23,177 bases of DNA from a virus: positions 1 through 23,177 of the IMG/VR virus record IMGVR_UViG_3300025000_000427. One strand, 5' to 3'. The first letter of the stretch is position 1. Every line of letters starts with the position of its first letter. This document shows, in pieces, positions 1 through 7,180 of this stretch. The notes beneath the pieces were generated by a model. The model was not told where the DNA came from and searched no databases. It saw nothing but the letters and a program-made list of their open reading frames with translations. The position numbers and the translations under genes were made by a program.

Positions 1-49
1 GTCATCTTTTTGCGCGGCCATGTTGTGAAACCCAGTTTAAGGAGGCTGT

Positions 50-469
50 ATGCCAGGGCCAGGTAAGAAACCAACAGCGTTAAAAATCGTATCCGGTACC
101 GTGAAGAAATGCCGGTTACCTGCTGAACATGTCGATATCGAGCCACTCGATGAAGTCCCCAAAGCCCCGAACTGGCTACCGAACCCGCACGCAGTCAAGG
201 AGTTTAACAAACTGGCGGCCATGCTCCATGCGAACAAACTGCTGACCGTCGGGGGCGTCGCGGCGCTCGGGCACCTCTGCGCACTGCATGGGAAAATGGT
301 CCAACTCTGGCGGGCTGGTGAAACTCCGACCGGTCATATGGTGGCGCAGTACCGGGCGCTGGTAAATGACTTTGGGTTGACTCCGGTAGCGCAGGGTAAG
401 GTTTCCGCAGGCGGTGAGAAACCTGCAGGCAACAAGTTTACCAACAACGGGCAGCGGAAAACCGCTTGA
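50..469 (+). CDS. terS: Phage terminase small subunit, P27 family
   Basis: This 139-aa protein is the likely small terminase subunit, which recognises phage DNA and hands it to the large subunit for packaging. The start MPGPGKKPTALKIVSG, a short proline/lysine-rich leader followed by a helical domain, is typical of the P27/Terminase_4 family, and the length is normal. The ATG at 50 follows an excellent Shine-Dalgarno (AAGGAGG, 39-45) at 4 bases. Its TGA (467-469) overlaps the TTG start of the large terminase, so the two are translationally coupled. The lysine- and asparagine-rich C-terminus is usual for the family. Family assignment rests on recognition of the N-terminal pattern and on the neighbour. 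Confidence 0.88.
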   Translation: MPGPGKKPTALKIVSGTVKKCRLPAEHVDIEPLDEVPKAPNWLPNPHAVKEFNKLAAMLHANKLLTVGGVAALGHLCALHGKMVQLWRAGETPTGHMVAQYRALVNDFGLTPVAQGKVSAGGEKPAGNKFTNNGQRKTA

Positions 470-2181
470 AACCCTACCTCAAAATAGCCGTCGCCTATGC
501 CAAGGCCGCCGAAGCCGACACGAAGCGGAAGAAGTTCGGCAAATGGATCCGGCTGGCGGCTACTCGTTTCCTCAATGATCTGAAACGGGCGGAAGATCCT
601 AAGTGCCATTTTCTGTTTGATGAGTGGCACGCGAATGACGCTTGCGATTTTATCGAAAAGTTGCCGCACGTTGAAGGTAAATGGGATACCGATTCGATTG
701 TTTTACATCCTGCTCAGGTGTTTTTCGTTGTTCAGTTGTTCGGATTCAGAAAGCGCAAAGACAACACGGGGCGGTTTACTGCTGGAGACGCAAGGCGTTT
801 TACATCTGCATTATACGCAACGGCCCGGAAGTCCGGCAAGTCAACCCTTAGCGCCGGCATCCTCCTCTACTGCATGTGCTGCGAAGATGAAAGCGGCGCT
901 CAAGTCCTATCCGCGGCTACCACTTTTCCCCAGGCTGAAATCATATTCAAAGTTGCCAAACGTATGGCCGAGAAAACCCCAGACTTACGAGAGGCATTCG
1001 GCCTTGAATGCTGGGCTAAGGCAATCAGCCGGATAGAAACGGGGTCCAGTTTCAAACCGATCCACGCGAAGGCCAGCACACAAGACGGCTTGAACCCCTC
1101 TCATGTTGGCCTTGATGAGATCCACGCGCACAAGACTGCCGACCTCCTGAACGTCCTCACCTCCGCCGCCGGCGCCCGGTCAAATCCTCTCTGGTTGTAC
1201 ACCACAACGGAAGGTTACACGAACCCAGGACCATGGGGAGAGTTGCGGCTGTTCGCTCAGAAGCTGCTTGAAGGCGTGTTCCTCAACACCGCCGACCATT
1301 TCCTTGCTCTGTTCTGGGCGGTTGACGACGATGACAACGAGTTCACGGAATCATCATGGGTCAAAGCGAATCCACTCATTGACGTAAACCCGCACCTCCT
1401 CGACGCCATCCGTAAAGAAGCAGTCGAAGCAAAACAGATGCCCTCCAAGCTGGCAGAGTTCAAGATCAAGCGACTCAACAGGCAGAGCTCCACTGCCGAG
1501 GGGTGGACGGATTTGATCAAATGGCAGGCTTGCGGCGGGCCGGTTGATCTTGACTGGCTAGTAAAATATCCCTGCTATGGAGGCCTTGACCTGGCATCAA
1601 CAACGGACATGTGCGCTTTCCGTCTGGTATGGGTGGTCGATGGCCGGACGTACACACACGGCTTGCGGTGGGTACCTGAATCGGCGGTCGCTTATCGGAC
1701 TGAGCGTGGTACCATCCCTTATGCCGGGTGGGTAGCGGCTGGCCTTATCAAGCAGACGGCGGGGAACACCACTGACTATGGCATTATCGAGCAGGATATC
1801 ATTGCAGTTTGCGAGAGGTTCAACGTACAGCAGATTGCTTTCGACAGCTGGAACGCAACTGACTTGACAAATAGATTGATATGTGCTGATATACCTCTGA
1901 TTGAATTTGTCCAGGGGCCGAAATCGTACCATCCGGCTATGCAACAACTAGAACGGGCATACATTCAGGGGCTTTTAAATCATGGTGGAGATCCGGTTTT
2001 AAACTGGTGTGCTTCCAACTTGGTGGCGCGTCGGGACCAAAACTTAAACATGGCACCTGACAAGAAAAAGTGTGCCGATAAAATTGACGACATGGTCGCT
2101 TTGTTGATGGCCGTTGGAATCAGTATAGTACCCGCAGAGGCAGATATAGACTACAGCACATGGAGTCCGATAATCGTATGA
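466..2181 (+). CDS. terL: Phage terminase large subunit (ATPase and nuclease)
   Basis: This 571-aa protein is the packaging motor: an N-terminal ATPase translocates DNA into the prohead and a C-terminal RNase-H-fold nuclease cuts it. Visible motifs are Walker A ARKSGKST (residues 120-127), Walker B with DE at 217-218 (HVGLDEIH), a TTTEG coupling motif near 246-250, and nuclease acidic residues D375 (GGLDLAS), D460 (AFDSW) and D541/D542 (DKIDDMV). Length and layout match the Terminase_1 (HK97-like) family. The start is TTG at 466 inside a TTGA overlap with the small terminase stop. No ATG or GTG lies between the preceding in-frame stop (415-417) and 466, so this rare start is the only one upstream of the conserved region. 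Its end overlaps the portal gene. Confidence 0.96.
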   Translation: MKPYLKIAVAYAKAAEADTKRKKFGKWIRLAATRFLNDLKRAEDPKCHFLFDEWHANDACDFIEKLPHVEGKWDTDSIVLHPAQVFFVVQLFGFRKRKDNTGRFTAGDARRFTSALYATARKSGKSTLSAGILLYCMCCEDESGAQVLSAATTFPQAEIIFKVAKRMAEKTPDLREAFGLECWAKAISRIETGSSFKPIHAKASTQDGLNPSHVGLDEIHAHKTADLLNVLTSAAGARSNPLWLYTTTEGYTNPGPWGELRLFAQKLLEGVFLNTADHFLALFWAVDDDDNEFTESSWVKANPLIDVNPHLLDAIRKEAVEAKQMPSKLAEFKIKRLNRQSSTAEGWTDLIKWQACGGPVDLDWLVKYPCYGGLDLASTTDMCAFRLVWVVDGRTYTHGLRWVPESAVAYRTERGTIPYAGWVAAGLIKQTAGNTTDYGIIEQDIIAVCERFNVQQIAFDSWNATDLTNRLICADIPLIEFVQGPKSYHPAMQQLERAYIQGLLNHGGDPVLNWCASNLVARRDQNLNMAPDKKKCADKIDDMVALLMAVGISIVPAEADIDYSTWSPIIV

Positions 2182-3542
2182 AAAAACCGGGCAGAATTAA
2201 AGCGGCATTGCTTGACTGGCTGGGAATTCCCATATCTCTAACTGACTCCACTTTCTGGTCTCAAATCGGCACGACCGCTGCCGGTCAGACGATCAACGAT
2301 AGCACGATTCTAAAACTGGCCGCTGTCTGGTCATGTTCCCGCCTTATCTCTCAAACCATATCAACTCTGCCATTGTTTGCATATGAGCGGACTCAATCAG
2401 GCAGGCAGGTTGCACGTTCTCACCCGCTACACACGATCATCAATAATATCCCGAATCCAGACAGCACCGCTTCTGTATTTTGGGAGTCGATGGTTGCCGC
2501 TATGCTGTTGCGTGGCAATGCCTTTGCAGAAAAGATGATGATCGGTAACAGGCTTGTAGGGCTGGTCTTTCTCAATCCATCATATCTGACAGTGCAACGA
2601 CTCAATACGGGCCGGTACAAATACATTTACACGGAGTACGGTAAACAGCGGGAAATCCCAGAAGATAAAATCTTCCACGTTCCCGGCTTCACTAACGGGG
2701 GCCGGTGGGGACTGTCTGTTATCCAGTACGGGGCCGGTGTGTTTGGGTCAGCTCTTGCTGCTGATACCGCAGCTAACAGCACGTTTGAAAACGGTCTATC
2801 ACCTACAACGGCATTAATGGTTGACAGGATCGTTAAGCCAGACCAGAGAGAAGGATTCAAAACGGCAATGTTATCCATTACCGGTGCAATAAACGCCGGT
2901 AAAACTCCAGTGCTTGAACAGGGCATGGACATAAAAACCATTGGCATTAACCCGAAAGACGCGCAGCTTTTGGAGTCACGAGTTTTCAGTGGTGAAGAGA
3001 TATGCCGATGGTTTGGGCTTGACCCTTCGATGGTTGGCTACGGCAATAAAGCCTCGAACTGGGGAACAGGTCTTGAGCAGAAAAATATCAGCCTTTTGAA
3101 TTACTGCCTGCGTCCGCTGATGGTAAAGATCGAACAGCAGATCAACAAAGATTTACTGACTCCGGTCGAGCAAATGAGGTACTATGCAGAGTTCAACATC
3201 GAGGGGCTTCTCCGTGGTGATTCTACCGCCCGGAAAGAGTTTTATTCTTCAGCTCTCCAGAACGGCTGGATGAACCGCAACCAAGTTGCTGCCATGGAGA
3301 ACCAGCCATCGCTTGAGGGCGGCGATATTTACACTGTACAATCAAATCTCATACCGCTGGCACAGTTGGGACAAGACGCTGCGAGGGCTCTCGCATCCGT
3401 CGAAGCTGTGCAAAAATCATATCTGGGTGTTGGCACGATGATAACCAGCGACGAAGCACGGGAACTGGTTAACGCGGTTTCCGGTAGCGGGTTGGCTGTC
3501 CCAGGTCCTGAGTTCCAACCGAAAACATCAGGAGGCTTTTAA
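2178..3542 (+). CDS. Phage portal protein, HK97 family
   Basis: This is the dodecameric portal ring at the capsid vertex through which DNA passes. The sequence has HK97-type portal features: an N-terminal LAAVWSCSRLIS helix, GNAFAEKM, then the 'GLSVIQYGAG...' and 'ICRWFGLDPSMVGYGNKASNWGTGLEQKNISLL' region, matching PF04860. I chose the ATG at 2178 (454 aa) because it forms an ATGA overlap with the large terminase stop and has GGAG upstream, although spacing is long at 12 bases. An alternative in-frame ATG at 2160 would add 6 residues but has no good ribosome site. The stop (3540-3542) overlaps the ATG of the protease by one base. Confidence 0.95.
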   Translation: MKKPGRIKAALLDWLGIPISLTDSTFWSQIGTTAAGQTINDSTILKLAAVWSCSRLISQTISTLPLFAYERTQSGRQVARSHPLHTIINNIPNPDSTASVFWESMVAAMLLRGNAFAEKMMIGNRLVGLVFLNPSYLTVQRLNTGRYKYIYTEYGKQREIPEDKIFHVPGFTNGGRWGLSVIQYGAGVFGSALAADTAANSTFENGLSPTTALMVDRIVKPDQREGFKTAMLSITGAINAGKTPVLEQGMDIKTIGINPKDAQLLESRVFSGEEICRWFGLDPSMVGYGNKASNWGTGLEQKNISLLNYCLRPLMVKIEQQINKDLLTPVEQMRYYAEFNIEGLLRGDSTARKEFYSSALQNGWMNRNQVAAMENQPSLEGGDIYTVQSNLIPLAQLGQDAARALASVEAVQKSYLGVGTMITSDEARELVNAVSGSGLAVPGPEFQPKTSGGF

Positions 3543-4363
3543 TGAAACGAAACCTACCTTTAGCATATAACGGGCTGCCACTGTCCGGAATAAAATACGA
3601 CCTGTCACCAAAGGCGCTTGAGAACTGGAACCCGGCAATCAAGGCCGCTGAGTCTGACAACACGATCAGCATATTCGATGTTATCGGACAGGACTATTGG
3701 ACAGGCGAGGGTGTCACAGCAAAGAGGATTGCCGGGGCACTTCGTGCAATAGGGGACAAGGACGTAACTGTACTGGTCAACTCTCCAGGCGGCGACATGT
3801 TCGAAGGGCTGGCAATATACAACCTACTGCGAGAGCATAAGGGGGAAGTCACCGTGAAAGTTTTGGGGCTCGCCGCTTCCGCTGCTTCAGTAATCGCCAT
3901 GGCCGGTGACAACATCCAGGTGGCGCGCGCTGGCTTCCTGATGGTTCACAATGCATGGATACTTGTGGCTGGCAACCGTCACGATATGCGGGATTACGCC
4001 GATTACTTGGAACCGTTTGACCGCTCTATGGCGGACCTTTATTCCGCACGTACCGGCATCGAGTTCAAATCCATGCAGAAAATAATGGATGCTGAAAGCT
4101 GGATAGGCGGCAGTGATGCGGTTGAACAGGGTTTTGCAGACGCACTGTTACCCTCCGACCAGATACAGATTGATGAAAACAGTAACGCCCGTGCTGCGGT
4201 TAAACTCGATATCGCTCTTGCAAAAGCTGGAATGCCAAGATCAGAACGCAAGAAATTGCTTGCTGAATATAAGGCCGTCAAGCCTTGCGCTGATGGTAAC
4301 GATACGCCTTGCGCTATCTCGTTTGAAGATGAAATGTACGAATTACGTTGTCTCTGTTTTTAA
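3542..4363 (+). CDS. Head maturation protease, ClpP-like (S14 family)
   Basis: This 273-aa serine protease should cleave the delta domain from the major capsid protein during prohead maturation. ClpP-fold motifs are clear: VNSPGGDMFEGLAIYN (about 79-94), the nucleophile region GLAASAASVIAMAGD with Ser113 as the likely catalytic serine, and MVHNAW with His136. By alignment with ClpP the third catalytic position falls at D183/E185 in MDAESWIGG. AAVEQGFAD-type residues (192-200) correspond to the ClpP AVEYGLVD segment. The start has a perfect AGGAGG eight bases upstream. The gene lies directly between portal and capsid, the standard HK97 order. The C-terminus is unusually cysteine-rich (CADG, PCAI, LRCLCF) and its role is unknown. 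Confidence 0.94.
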   Translation: MKRNLPLAYNGLPLSGIKYDLSPKALENWNPAIKAAESDNTISIFDVIGQDYWTGEGVTAKRIAGALRAIGDKDVTVLVNSPGGDMFEGLAIYNLLREHKGEVTVKVLGLAASAASVIAMAGDNIQVARAGFLMVHNAWILVAGNRHDMRDYADYLEPFDRSMADLYSARTGIEFKSMQKIMDAESWIGGSDAVEQGFADALLPSDQIQIDENSNARAAVKLDIALAKAGMPRSERKKLLAEYKAVKPCADGNDTPCAISFEDEMYELRCLCF

Positions 4364-4386
4364 TCCACCATTCAAAGGAGTATCCC

Positions 4387-5577
4387 ATGGCAATCGAAGA
4401 AGAAGTCAAAGAAGTCAAAACCCTGCTTAAGGACGTGAACGACAAACTCAAAGCGTCCGCAGAAGAAGCTCAGAAGCAGATTAACCTGCATTCTGAAATG
4501 TCTCAGGAAACAAAAGCCAGCGTTGACAAGCTCCTGATTACCCAGGGCGAACTGAATGCCCGCCTTATGGCAGCTGAACAGCTCATGGCGAAAATGGAAA
4601 CACAGGGGCAGGGCCGCAACGAACTGCCGAAAACGATGGGGCAAACTGTTATTGAGTCCGATGGATTCATTAACTTCTCAGGCAAAGGTACTTTCACCAT
4701 CCCGGTAAAAAACGCCATTACCTCACTGGTCGGTTCCGCCGGCACACTGATTGAACCGCAGAAACTGGGCTTTATCTCCGCCGGTATGCAGCGACTGACC
4801 GTCCGCGACCTGCTCAATTGGGGACGCACTACTTCCAACTCGCTGGAGTACGTCCGTGAAACCGGATTCACTAACAACGCCGATGTAGTTTCCGAGAACC
4901 CGACGAACGACAAGCCGGAATCTACCATCTCTTTTGAGCTGGATTCGGCGCCGGTCGCGACCATCGCCCACTGGATTAACGCATCGAAACAGGTGCTCGC
5001 TGATGCCGCCATGTTGGCATCCTATATCGATGGGCGCTTGCGCTATGGCCTGAAGCTGAAAGAAGAACTCCAGCTGTTGAAAGGTTCTGGCGTCGGGCTC
5101 AACATTACAGGCCTTATCACCGCCGCCACTGCATACGCGAACCCTGGCGTGACTGTGCAGGTTGAAACCGCAATTGACCGACTCCGGCTGGCGATGCTGC
5201 AGGTAACTCTGGCTGAGTATGAGGCCGATGGTATTGTACTGTCTCCCATCGACTGGTGCCAGATCGAACTGACCAAGACCACAACCAACGAATACCTGTT
5301 CACATCTCCTACTGGCATGGTAGTTCCTGGCCTATGGGGACGTCCAGTTGTGTCTTCTCAGTCCATGACCGCCGGAGATTTCCTTGTCGGTGCTTTCGGC
5401 ATGGCCGCTCAGGGATGGGATCGTGAAGATGTCAACGTCACTGTCTCCACCGAAAACAAGGATAATTTTGTGAAGAACATGGTCACCATCCTCTGCGAGG
5501 AGCGCGTCGGCTTGACCATCTTCCGGCCGGAAGCGCTTATCACTGGCGACTTCGATGGGCTTCCTGCATCGGCGTAG
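4387..5577 (+). CDS. Major capsid protein, HK97 fold
   Basis: This 396-aa protein forms the icosahedral shell. Residues 1 to about 75 are a charged, heptad-like coiled coil (EEEVKEVKTLLKDVNDKL...), the expected scaffolding delta domain that the upstream protease removes. After it come HK97-fold segments including TLIEPQ, RDLLNWGRT, ASKQVLADA, LKLKEELQLLKG, and the late VLSPIDW and PEALITGDF regions. The ATG at 4387 follows AAAGGAG at 6 bases, so it is preferred over an in-frame TTG at 4348 that would overlap the protease. A strong terminator-like hairpin follows the stop codon, which fits a highly expressed gene ending a transcription unit. Confidence 0.95.
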   Translation: MAIEEEVKEVKTLLKDVNDKLKASAEEAQKQINLHSEMSQETKASVDKLLITQGELNARLMAAEQLMAKMETQGQGRNELPKTMGQTVIESDGFINFSGKGTFTIPVKNAITSLVGSAGTLIEPQKLGFISAGMQRLTVRDLLNWGRTTSNSLEYVRETGFTNNADVVSENPTNDKPESTISFELDSAPVATIAHWINASKQVLADAAMLASYIDGRLRYGLKLKEELQLLKGSGVGLNITGLITAATAYANPGVTVQVETAIDRLRLAMLQVTLAEYEADGIVLSPIDWCQIELTKTTTNEYLFTSPTGMVVPGLWGRPVVSSQSMTAGDFLVGAFGMAAQGWDREDVNVTVSTENKDNFVKNMVTILCEERVGLTIFRPEALITGDFDGLPASA

Positions 5578-5583
5578 TAATAG

Positions 5584-5608
5584 GGGGGAGGTTTCGGCCT
5601 CCCCCTTT
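5584..5608 (+). terminator. Rho-independent terminator after the capsid gene
   Basis: Eight perfect G/C-rich base pairs (GGGGGAGG at 5584-5591 with CCTCCCCC at 5598-5605) enclose a six-base loop TTTCGG and are followed by TTTGTTCTTT. It lies 6 bases after the capsid stop. On the opposite strand the hairpin is followed by TATTACT rather than a T-run, so it would be a weaker stop for the converging minus-strand genes. Confidence 0.85.
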
Positions 5609-5632
5609 GTTCTTTGACAATTGAAGCAGGAG

Positions 5633-5809
5633 TTATTTTCCTATGATGTCCGCAACTCTTGAACCGGCGTTCACTTCCAACTTTATCACATTGATGTAAA
5701 CTTGGGTAAGACGGGCAACTGCATTAGCTTGTTCAGGTGTAATCTTACCGCCTCTGAGGTTGGTTGTATCTTCGGTAATCATTTCAAGCATGTTTTTGAT
5801 TGTTTGCAT
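5633..5809 (-). CDS. Small hypothetical protein, last gene of minus-strand cassette 1
   Basis: A 58-aa ORF starts at the complement of 5809 with ATG preceded by AAAGGGAG at a good distance (7 bases) and ends with TAA at 5633. The protein reads MQTIKNMLEMITEDTTNLRG and continues with KITPEQANAVARL, a short helical pattern resembling small phage proteins of unknown function that carry a 'G.ITPEQA' motif. Its start overlaps the end of the preceding minus-strand gene by 26 bases, which suggests coupling. No catalytic or metal-binding residues are visible. It is probably real because of the ribosome site, coding-like composition and position, but its function is unknown. Confidence 0.65.
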   Translation of the reverse strand: MQTIKNMLEMITEDTTNLRGGKITPEQANAVARLTQVYINVIKLEVNAGSRVADIIGK

Positions 5810-6278
5810 TTTTGATCTCCCTTTTTAGTTGAATGTTAGCTCTTGCCAGCTTGATTAGTTCAGTAGTGGTTTCGTTTATGGGTATTTTAGATGATTTAGC
5901 CACATAATAATCAGCTAAGTTGACGCGACCTGCTTTTCGTGAAACCTTCTGTCGATCTTTTACTTCTTGCGCTTGGTAGTATATTGCACAATATTTTTTC
6001 ATGTATTCCTTGACTTTAGGTTTTTGCCTGTGTTCCTTTCTCCACTCTCTATCACGGGCTCTTGCTTCAGGCTTTTGTTTGTATATTTTTGTGCGCGCCT
6101 TTTTTACATCAAGGGCTCCAGGCCTTTGGAGATATATTTTTTGGCGTCCACGTGCACATTGTTTGCAATGCCCGTCTGTATAAACATTGTCCGGCGACTT
6201 GACATGACCATGCTTGCACATTGGATATCCGGATTGCCCATCAAAACCATATCTGCCTGAGTGTACGCTATGACTCAC
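5784..6278 (-). CDS. Zinc-finger protein resembling phage HNH-type accessory proteins
   Basis: This is a 164-aa basic protein. A CxxxH...CxxC cluster near residues 21-40 (CKHGH then GHCKQC) resembles the zinc-binding N-terminus of many phage HNH endonucleases. A repeat-like basic middle follows (KIYKQKPEARARDREW, KEYMKKY), then a C-terminal helix (TTELIKLARANIQLKREIK) like those found in phage-encoded DNA-binding proteins. I see no HNH catalytic motif, so nuclease activity is doubtful. The likely start is GTG at the complement of 6278-6276, which overlaps the TGA of the zinc-ribbon gene (GTGA), giving translational coupling. An ATG at 6221 is a weaker alternative. The frame stays open up to 6581, but that reading would cross the promoter and the zinc-ribbon gene, so it is rejected. 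Confidence 0.65.
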   Translation of the reverse strand: MSHSVHSGRYGFDGQSGYPMCKHGHVKSPDNVYTDGHCKQCARGRQKIYLQRPGALDVKKARTKIYKQKPEARARDREWRKEHRQKPKVKEYMKKYCAIYYQAQEVKDRQKVSRKAGRVNLADYYVAKSSKIPINETTTELIKLARANIQLKREIKNANNQKHA

Positions 6279-6376
6279 TCCTTCTGAATTACATCCAGCC
6301 GCGTTTTGCAACGTGGGCAACTCTTGGGGTCTTCCACTTTCGGCTTCCATTCGTAACTGCATTTTGGACATTTCAT
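6275..6376 (-). CDS. Tiny zinc-ribbon protein (33 aa)
   Basis: A very short ORF begins at the complement of 6376 with ATG preceded by a perfect AGGAGG and four spacer bases. The protein has two CxxC knuckles, MKCPKC (residues 3 and 6) and CPRC (20 and 23), separated by 13 residues, then KTRLD. This is the compact zinc-ribbon pattern seen in many small bacterial and phage proteins. Such proteins bind zinc and often contact nucleic acid, but no specific partner can be named. It is the first gene after a strong minus-strand promoter and its stop overlaps the GTG of the next gene. It is easily missed because of its length. Confidence 0.75.
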   Translation of the reverse strand: MKCPKCSYEWKPKVEDPKSCPRCKTRLDVIQKE

Positions 6377-6389
6377 AAAACCTCCTGTT

Positions 6390-6419
6390 TTGATTGTGTC
6401 GCACTGTTATTCCTATTAT
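6390..6419 (+). promoter_or_regulatory. Possible divergent + strand promoter
   Basis: TTGATT (6390-6395), an 18-base spacer and TATTAT (6414-6419) lie upstream of the gene at 6467. The -10 overlaps that of the minus-strand promoter, so the two would compete for polymerase. It would restart transcription after the capsid terminator. The A/T-rich background makes chance matches likely. Confidence 0.35.
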
Positions 6420-6442
6420 TACTATTTTTATTATTATGTCAA
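6413..6442 (-). promoter_or_regulatory. Sigma70-type promoter for minus-strand cassette 1
   Basis: Read on the minus strand, a perfect -35 TTGACA (complement of 6437-6442) is followed by an 18-base spacer and a -10 TAATAG (complement of 6413-6418); ATAATA one base earlier is also possible. The region is very A/T-rich, and the start codon of the zinc-ribbon gene is about 37 bases downstream. The upstream flank resembles that of the promoter at 10589-10616. Confidence 0.72.
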
Positions 6443-6466
6443 CAATAAAATGCAAGGGGCTAAAAA

Positions 6467-6733
6467 ATGCTTGTAACAGCTTTAAAAAGCTTTGACCACA
6501 ACGGCAGCATAAACAAGGGTCAGACATTTGACTGTTCCGAAATAGTAGCACACGGGTTGAAACGGGCAAAACTTGTAACATTTGATGATCCTAAAGCAAA
6601 TTTCCCTATGGCCGGGGCTTCACTGCCGTCTGCATCGCCTCCGGTCCCAGCCTTACAGCAGACGATTGCGAAACCGTTAGACGCTGGCGCGAATCTGAAA
6701 AAGAAACCGGGGCGCAAGAAAAAGTCGTCATAG
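6467..6733 (+). CDS. Small head-region protein of unknown function (88 aa)
   Basis: The ATG at 6467 follows AAGGGG (6452-6457) at about 9 bases. The first 45 residues (MLVTALKSFDHNGSINKGQTF...) resemble small phage head-region proteins with a 'K.F.H.G....KG..F' start and a compact beta fold. The second half is rich in Pro, Ala and Ser and ends in a lysine/arginine tail (KKKPGRKKKSS). The last 140 bases overlap, in the -1 frame, a long open frame that encodes an MptE/DUF115-like domain without a start codon. A slippery heptamer AAATTTC sits exactly where that frame opens, so ribosomes may make both this 88-aa protein and a 237-aa fusion. Confidence 0.75.
   Translation: MLVTALKSFDHNGSINKGQTFDCSEIVAHGLKRAKLVTFDDPKANFPMAGASLPSASPPVPALQQTIAKPLDAGANLKKKPGRKKKSS
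6598..6604 (+). promoter_or_regulatory. Candidate -1 ribosomal frameshift site AAATTTC
   Basis: The heptamer AAATTTC is in the correct phase (A AAT TTC) of the 6467 gene. It begins 3 bases after the TAA (6592-6594) that closes the -1 frame upstream. About six bases downstream, GCCGGGG (6611-6617) can pair with CCTCCGGT (around 6639-6646, with two G-U pairs) to form a stimulatory stem. A slip joins residue 46 of the first protein to PYGRGFTAVCIASGPSL of the second. In E. coli this heptamer class is less efficient than A-rich ones, so activity is not certain. Confidence 0.5.
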
Positions 6734-7179
6734 TCGTTAACACGACCTTTGAACTTGCGCCGTGGTCTGACATATTGTATGCAATGGATAGGAACTGGTG
6801 GGACAACTACTTTATCAAAGGCGCAAAAGATTTTGCAGGGATGAAATTAACACCGGTATCGGGTGTAAAGTGTGCCAAAAGAATAGCATTTACTCATTAC
6901 CAGAATAGCGGGGTAGGGGCAATTTCGCTGGCGGCACATTACGGGGCTGGTAGAATCATCTTACTCGGCTACGATTGCCAGAAAACAGGCGGTAAATCTC
7001 ACTGGCACGGTAATCACCCACCAGGCCTTGGTAACGCCGGCAGTATTGGCACTTGGCCGAACCAGTTTAATAAGCTGAAAAAAGATCTTTCTGGAGTTGA
7101 AATTATAAACTGCACACGCGAAACCGCTTTAACTATGTTTGAACGACAGGATTTAAATACAGCATTAAACAGGAGCTGA
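6604..7179 (+). CDS. MptE/DUF115-like domain protein, probably made as a -1 frameshift fusion
   Basis: This frame encodes about 191 residues before TGA at 7177-7179. Near its start is AVCIASGPSLTADD, a glycine-rich 'GPSL' loop followed by VVIVVNTTFELAPWSDILYAMD, then IILLGYD, SHWHGNHPPGLGN and a C-terminal EIINCTRETALTMF. This arrangement resembles DUF115/MptE-like and sialyltransferase-like (GT42-type) nucleotide-binding folds and is common among phage head-region proteins of unproven function. No ATG, GTG or TTG precedes the GPSL loop in this frame: the last stop is at 6592-6594, and the first start-like codon (TTG 6775) would delete the loop. Expression is therefore probably by frameshift at 6598-6604, giving a 237-aa fusion. 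A lost start codon is the alternative. Confidence 0.68.
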   Translation, partial: PYGRGFTAVCIASGPSLTADDCETVRRWRESEKETGAQEKVVIVVNTTFELAPWSDILYAMDRNWWDNYFIKGAKDFAGMKLTPVSGVKCAKRIAFTHYQNSGVGAISLAAHYGAGRIILLGYDCQKTGGKSHWHGNHPPGLGNAGSIGTWPNQFNKLKKDLSGVEIINCTRETALTMFERQDLNTALNRS

Positions 7180-7180
7180 T

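Noticed and set aside
1-49. End of a preceding gene such as an HNH endonuclease
   Set aside because: Only 49 bases are present, with no recognisable C-terminal motif in any frame; a call would be a guess.
4503-5012. Minus-strand ORF of 169 aa inside the capsid gene
   Set aside because: A shadow frame opposite the major capsid protein, with no ribosome site and no recognisable domain.
5614-5640. TTGACA after the capsid terminator as a + strand promoter
   Set aside because: No acceptable -10 hexamer occurs at 16-18 bases downstream, and the only downstream genes for 800 bases run the other way.
6279-6581. Upstream extension of the minus-strand zinc-finger gene (frame open to 6581)
   Set aside because: It would run through the promoter, the A/T-rich intergenic region and the 33-aa zinc-ribbon gene, without a ribosome site. 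The composition is not coding-like.
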